A stretch of 9,300 nucleotides of DNA from Opitutia bacterium UBA7397. Its GTDB lineage: Bacteria; Verrucomicrobiota; Verrucomicrobiia; Opitutales; UBA953. Positions 7,021-9,300 of the stretch are shown here, piece by piece. The position numbers and the translations under genes are program-made. Location: contig DKND01000118.1 in the NCBI GenBank assembly GCA_002470605.1, forward strand, positions 31,303 through 40,602, read 5' to 3'. Each line of letters opens with the position of its first letter. Position 1 is the stretch's first letter. The notes beneath the pieces are model-generated. The model did no database searches, had not been told where the DNA came from, and saw only the letters and a program-made list of their open reading frames with translations.

Positions 7021-8190
7021 TCAAGCCCGCGGTGCGTCCAAGGTGCGCACCCGCCGGTTCTTCAGGGGGAAACGCAAGGTCACGGTGGTTCCCACGTCCG
7101 GCGTGCTCTGGATGTCGACCGTCCCGCCATGGGCGCGTAATATTCTTAATAAGACCAGCATGCCGATACCGCCGCCCGAGGCCTTAGTGGTATAGTAGGC
7201 GTCGAAGACGCGGGTAAGTTTGTCGGCGGGGATACCGACGCCGGTATCGGCGATCGCCAGGACGACCCATTCGTCGTCTGACGTCAGGCGGACATGGATA
7301 TCGCCCCCGCGATCCATGGCCTCAAGGGCGTTCTTCATCACGTTGAACAAGGCCTGTTTGATTTGATTGCGGTCACCCAAGATCAGCGGGATTTCTTCGG
7401 GCACATCGACCGAAACCCGGACGCCGAGTTGTTCCATCTGGTCGCGCAAGAGATTCATCGCTTCGGCTACCAACGCTACAAGGTCAGTGTCGGCCAGATT
7501 GGGAGGGGTTTGCCGGACGGCGCCCAGGAAGTCGCGTACGATGCCGTCAAGCCGGGCGATCTCACCCTGACAGACCTCTGCCGCCTTGCGGACTTTAATT
7601 GCGGCCGGAGAATCGCCCAGCTTCGCAGCTTCGCGTTGTAGAAGTTGGAGATGAATCCCGATGGCGTTGAGCGGGTTGCCGACCTCATGGGCGACGCCGG
7701 CCGCCAACGTGACGATGGAATCGATGCGCTCACTTTCGATACGGTCTTCGGTTTGCACTCGCTCCTTAGTGACATCACTCAGCACGGCGACGCGGCGGGC
7801 GCGCTCGGCCCCTTGGGCATCCCCTACCCGCGTCAGATGCAAGCGAAGCAGACGTGGCTCGGGATAACGTACCTCGAGTTCACGCGTCAAGGCGCCCACG
7901 GATTCCGGCAATTCCAGAGAGAGGGCGATATCGGGAGAAATCCGGCGAAGCTCGGCGCCGTTGATCAGCTCACCGCTCACTCCCAACAATTGGACCGCGG
8001 CCGTATTGGCATATTCGATTGAACCGTCATGGGCGATGACAAGTACCCCTTCGCGCAAAGTATCCAAGACTGTCTCCATCAAAGCGCGCTCGCGCTCGAG
8101 GCGGCGGGCCAAGATCGCGAGGTTCTGGGCATCCAGATCGTCGATCCGACCTAAGACGCGAGCCAAGGAACTGAAGGGGCGGTGCGACAT
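7021..8190 (-). CDS. Soluble PAS-domain sensor histidine kinase (NtrB-like)
   Basis: A 389-residue protein without membrane segments. A short predicted coiled coil (16-40) leads into a PAS domain (about 35-140, including LREGVLVIAHDGSIEYANTAA). The dimerisation/phosphoacceptor domain has His168 in GVAHEVGNPLNAI, and the HATPase domain has an N-box with Asn287 (NVMKNALEAM) and a G1 box with Asp315 (ADTGVGIP). An F-box (VFDAYYTTK) and a variant G2 box (SGGGIGM) follow. No receiver domain is attached and no response regulator is in the window, so its partner is unknown. The ATG at 8190 lies one base after the coaB stop (TGATATG), implying translational coupling. An upstream in-frame start at 8232 inside coaB adds a non-homologous Cys/Pro-rich leader and is rejected. 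The input signal cannot be inferred. Confidence 0.92.
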   Translation of the reverse strand: MSHRPFSSLARVLGRIDDLDAQNLAILARRLERERALMETVLDTLREGVLVIAHDGSIEYANTAAVQLLGVSGELINGAELRRISPDIALSLELPESVGALTRELEVRYPEPRLLRLHLTRVGDAQGAERARRVAVLSDVTKERVQTEDRIESERIDSIVTLAAGVAHEVGNPLNAIGIHLQLLQREAAKLGDSPAAIKVRKAAEVCQGEIARLDGIVRDFLGAVRQTPPNLADTDLVALVAEAMNLLRDQMEQLGVRVSVDVPEEIPLILGDRNQIKQALFNVMKNALEAMDRGGDIHVRLTSDDEWVVLAIADTGVGIPADKLTRVFDAYYTTKASGGGIGMLVLLRILRAHGGTVDIQSTPDVGTTVTLRFPLKNRRVRTLDAPRA

Positions 8191-8191
8191 A

Positions 8192-8845
8192 TCAGCGGGC
8201 GCGCACGGTGAGGTGCTGAAGCAGGAGAGCAATCAATTGCTGGGCGAGGACCGTCTTGGTCGCCGGCCCCAAGACCTGACGGAACCCGTCGGCACCCAAG
8301 ATAATCAAGCGATTGGTTTCGGCGCCAAAAGCCCCGTCCGGTCCAGCGACCGAATTCGCCGCGATGAAATCGATTTTCTTCTGGACGAGCTTGGCGCGCG
8401 CATTCGCTTCGACGTCTTCAGTCTCGGCGGCGAAACCGATCAGCAACTGCCCCGGGCGACGACGCCCTGCCAGAGTGGCCAAGATATCCGGGACCGGCTC
8501 GAACTCCACCGTCAGCGCCTGCCCTTGCTTCTTCAGCTTCTCGGGGTGGCGGACCTTGGGTCGCCAATCGCTGACGGCCGCGGTCATAATTAAAATATCA
8601 CAGGCGCCGAAGAGCGCGTCCGCCTGGCGCAACATTTCGTCCGCGGTGACGACCGGGTAAAGCACGACGCCCGCCGGCTCGGGCAGTGCCACGGGGCCCG
8701 CCACGAGATCTACCGTCCACCCGGCTTGCCGGGCCGCTGTCGCCAAAGCAAAACCCATCTTGCCTGTCGAAGGATTGCTCACAAAGCGCACCGGATCGAA
8801 AAACTCGCGCGTGGGTCCGGCGGTGATGAGGCAACGGAGGGACAT
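8192..8845 (-). CDS. coaB: Phosphopantothenate-cysteine ligase (stand-alone CoaB)
   Basis: Coenzyme A synthesis: joins 4'-phosphopantothenate and cysteine, using a nucleotide triphosphate (usually CTP), to give phosphopantothenoylcysteine. At 217 residues it covers only the C-terminal half of the usual bifunctional Dfp/CoaBC protein. Family motifs are ITAGPTREFFDPVRFVSN with the key Asn24 (equivalent of E. coli Asn210), PSTGKMG, AAVSDWRP followed by the KLKK lysine motif, IGFAAETED and DFIAANSV. The start at ATG 8845 begins the conserved ITAG strand after four residues. No flavoprotein CoaC decarboxylase lies within the 455 bp upstream, so the decarboxylase must be encoded elsewhere. The start has no Shine-Dalgarno (preceded by CTTCTTTCCC). 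The histidine kinase follows with a 1-nt gap. Confidence 0.93.
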   Translation of the reverse strand: MSLRCLITAGPTREFFDPVRFVSNPSTGKMGFALATAARQAGWTVDLVAGPVALPEPAGVVLYPVVTADEMLRQADALFGACDILIMTAAVSDWRPKVRHPEKLKKQGQALTVEFEPVPDILATLAGRRRPGQLLIGFAAETEDVEANARAKLVQKKIDFIAANSVAGPDGAFGAETNRLIILGADGFRQVLGPATKTVLAQQLIALLLQHLTVRAR

Positions 8846-8854
8846 GGGAAAGAA

Positions 8855-8890
8855 GCGGTTGGGAGACGGCGGTTAGCGGTTGGCGGTTAG
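8855..8890 (+). repeat. Heptamer tract (GCGGTTR), left arm
   Basis: Five 7-bp units in exact phase: GCGGTTG, a decayed GGAGACG, GCGGTTA, GCGGTTG, GCGGTTA, then G. Positions 8876-8890 are a perfect 15-base reverse complement of 9241-9255. The tract starts 9 bp upstream of the coaB start codon, so on the coaB transcript it would lie in the leader. Confidence 0.75.
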
Positions 8891-8941
8891 GCTGAACACT
8901 TGAGAGACCTTGGCTGAGGATGGAGGCGGAAACAATCCATT

Positions 8942-8977
8942 TAGGGGTAGGGGTCGGGGTAGGGATAGGGGTAGGAA
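8942..8977 (+). repeat. Hexamer tract (TAGGGG), possible G-quadruplex
   Basis: Six 6-bp units in phase: TAGGGG twice, TCGGGG, TAGGGA, TAGGGG, TAGGAA. The plus strand contains five G-runs of 3-4 separated by 2-3-nt linkers (8944-8971), which meets the usual G-quadruplex pattern. It lies about 100 bp upstream of coaB on the strand opposite its mRNA sense. Confidence 0.75.
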
Positions 8978-8988
8978 AGGCACCGTCA

Positions 8989-9014
8989 CAAAGGGAGACC
9001 GGAAACCAGGAAGG
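8989..9014 (+). repeat. Heptamer tract (GGARACC), left arm
   Basis: The units GGAGACC GGAAACC AGGAAGG (8994-9014) follow CAAAG. Positions 8989-9007 match the reverse complement of 9210-9228 at 17 of 19 bases. The two differences correspond to the GAG and GAA units appearing in swapped order. Confidence 0.6.
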
Positions 9015-9038
9015 ATGCTGCGGTACAAATTGCTGAAG

Positions 9039-9052
9039 GGTGACTGGGGACG
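9039..9052 (+). repeat. Two-unit heptamer tract (GGTGACT GGGGACG), left arm
   Basis: Two 7-bp units whose inverted counterparts are CATCACC CGTCACC at 9167-9180 (read on the other strand as GGTGACG GGTGATG). Only two units per arm, so this pair is weaker than the others and is supported mainly by its nested position. Confidence 0.35.
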
Positions 9053-9073
9053 GGCGCGGGAACCGGGAGTTCA

Positions 9074-9158
9074 GGCATCGGCCCTCAGGGGGAACGGCCG
9101 CAGGAACCCGAAGCCGATGGCTGATGGCCGAAGCGCTGACTCCCGAACCGCCGATGCC
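9074..9158. repeat. Innermost inverted repeat of the coaB upstream region
   Basis: GGCATCGGC (9074-9082) is a perfect 9-base reverse complement of 9150-9158. Nearby, GGGAGT (9065-9070) pairs with ACTCCC (9139-9144), but in an order that cannot pair at the same time in a simple hairpin. Two further heptamers, CGATGGC TGATGGC, lie in tandem at 9115-9128. The words look shared but shuffled between the two halves. Confidence 0.4.
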
Positions 9159-9166
9159 CAGACGGC

Positions 9167-9180
9167 CATCACCCGTCACC
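9167..9180 (+). repeat. Two-unit heptamer tract (CRTCACC), right inverted arm
   Basis: CATCACC CGTCACC, the inverted counterpart of 9039-9052. The short length makes chance similarity possible. Confidence 0.35.
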
Positions 9181-9209
9181 TGAAATGAATCCACCCCAGC
9201 TAATCATCC

Positions 9210-9228
9210 GGTCTCCGGTTTCCCTTTG
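9210..9228 (+). repeat. Heptamer tract (GGTYTCC), right inverted arm
   Basis: GGTCTCC GGTTTCC then CTTTG, matching the reverse complement of 8989-9007 at 17 of 19 bases. Confidence 0.6.
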
Positions 9229-9240
9229 AGTGCCCTTGCG

Positions 9241-9262
9241 CTAACCGCCAACCGCCACCACC
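9241..9262 (+). repeat. Heptamer tract (YAACCGC), right inverted arm
   Basis: TAACCGC CAACCGC CACCACC in phase from 9242. The first 15 bases (9241-9255) are a perfect reverse complement of 8876-8890, giving an outer stem around about 350 bp. Confidence 0.7.
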
Positions 9263-9272
9263 TATCGCATCC

Positions 9273-9300
9273 CATACTCTATACTCGATACTCCATACTC
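9273..9300 (+). repeat. Heptamer tract (NATACTC) running off the window edge
   Basis: Four 7-bp units in exact phase: CATACTC TATACTC GATACTC CATACTC. Only the first base of each unit varies. The tract reaches the last base of the window, so its full length is unknown. Confidence 0.8.

Larger units (their letters stand above)
8846..9300. other. Gene-free, repeat-rich region upstream of coaB
   Basis: I find no credible gene in these 455 bp. Open frames here (for example 8910-9188 plus, 92 codons) translate into Gly/Arg-rich low-complexity chains produced by the repeats. The region instead holds short-period tracts: GCGGTTR heptamers at 8855-8889 with inverted copies at 9242-9255, TAGGGG hexamers at 8942-8977, GGARACC heptamers at 8994-9007 with inverted copies at 9210-9223, GGTGAYG-type heptamers at 9039-9052 with inverted copies at 9167-9180, and NATACTC heptamers at 9273-9300. 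The coaB promoter should be within it, but I cannot identify a defensible -35/-10 pair. Confidence 0.7.

Noticed and set aside
6607..7140. 177-codon plus-strand open frame across the discoidin-like gene and the kinase 3' end
   Set aside because: A shadow of two real minus-strand genes, with no coherent domain.
8191..8232. N-terminal extension of the histidine kinase inside coaB
   Set aside because: The 14 extra residues (Cys/Pro/Ser-rich) lie in the coaB coding sequence, and the ATG at 8190 fits translational coupling.
8910..9188. 92-codon plus-strand open frame upstream of coaB
   Set aside because: The translation is Gly/Arg-rich low complexity produced by the TAGGGG and GGARACC tracts, with no family resemblance or ribosome site.
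8598..9194. 198-codon minus-strand open frame overlapping the 5' half of coaB
   Set aside because: It overlaps coaB in another frame, and its upstream part is repeat-derived (runs such as PTPTPTP). coaB is clearly the real gene.
9242..9300. CRISPR-like array
   Set aside because: Units are 7 bp in direct contact, without spacers or repeats of CRISPR length, and no cas gene is present.

Overview
The window looks like a chromosomal housekeeping stretch from a Gram-negative bacterium with high GC content. I lean towards Verrucomicrobiota (Opitutales-like), but this rests on overall impression: a stand-alone CoaB, small exported proteins with F5/8-type domains, GTG starts, and odd intergenic repeats. 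No rRNA or other phylogenetic marker is present to settle it. No tRNA, insertion sequence, phage gene or CRISPR array is visible.

Layout. At the left, on the minus strand, is a secreted alpha/beta hydrolase (41-814). A divergent intergenic region of about 260 bp separates it from gpmI on the plus strand (1079-2632), the Mn-dependent phosphoglycerate mutase of glycolysis. gpmI converges on a long minus-strand run. Read in the direction of transcription, that run is coaB (8845-8192), a soluble PAS-histidine kinase (8190-7021), an exported discoidin-like protein (6981-6334), ispH (6280-5408), lemA (5293-4700) and an M48 zinc protease with a long C-terminal extension (4685-2790). coaB and the kinase are 1 nt apart, and lemA and the protease 14 nt apart, so each pair is very likely co-transcribed. 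The 53 nt and 102 nt gaps on either side of ispH leave open whether the whole run is one operon. CoaB makes 4'-phosphopantothenoylcysteine for coenzyme A, IspH makes IPP and DMAPP for isoprenoids, and LemA plus the M48 protease form a recurrent membrane-associated pair.

The most unusual content is between the genes. Each of the three transcription-unit boundaries (867-1075, 2649-2756, 8855-9300) carries tracts of degenerate 6- or 7-bp tandem units, such as GGGACA, TAGGGG, RGGTGGC, GCGGTTR, GGARACC and NATACTC. Most occur as one tract and, further on, its reverse complement, so each boundary can fold into one or several long stems. The one behind gpmI encloses a good intrinsic terminator. The one upstream of coaB appears nested, with at least three or four successive arm pairs over about 400 bp. 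No such tract is seen in the gaps inside the minus-strand gene run. This resembles, in style only, the heptamer STRR repeats of cyanobacteria. I do not recognise the family and regard it as the best candidate here for an undescribed element.

None of the eight genes has a good Shine-Dalgarno sequence before its most plausible start.
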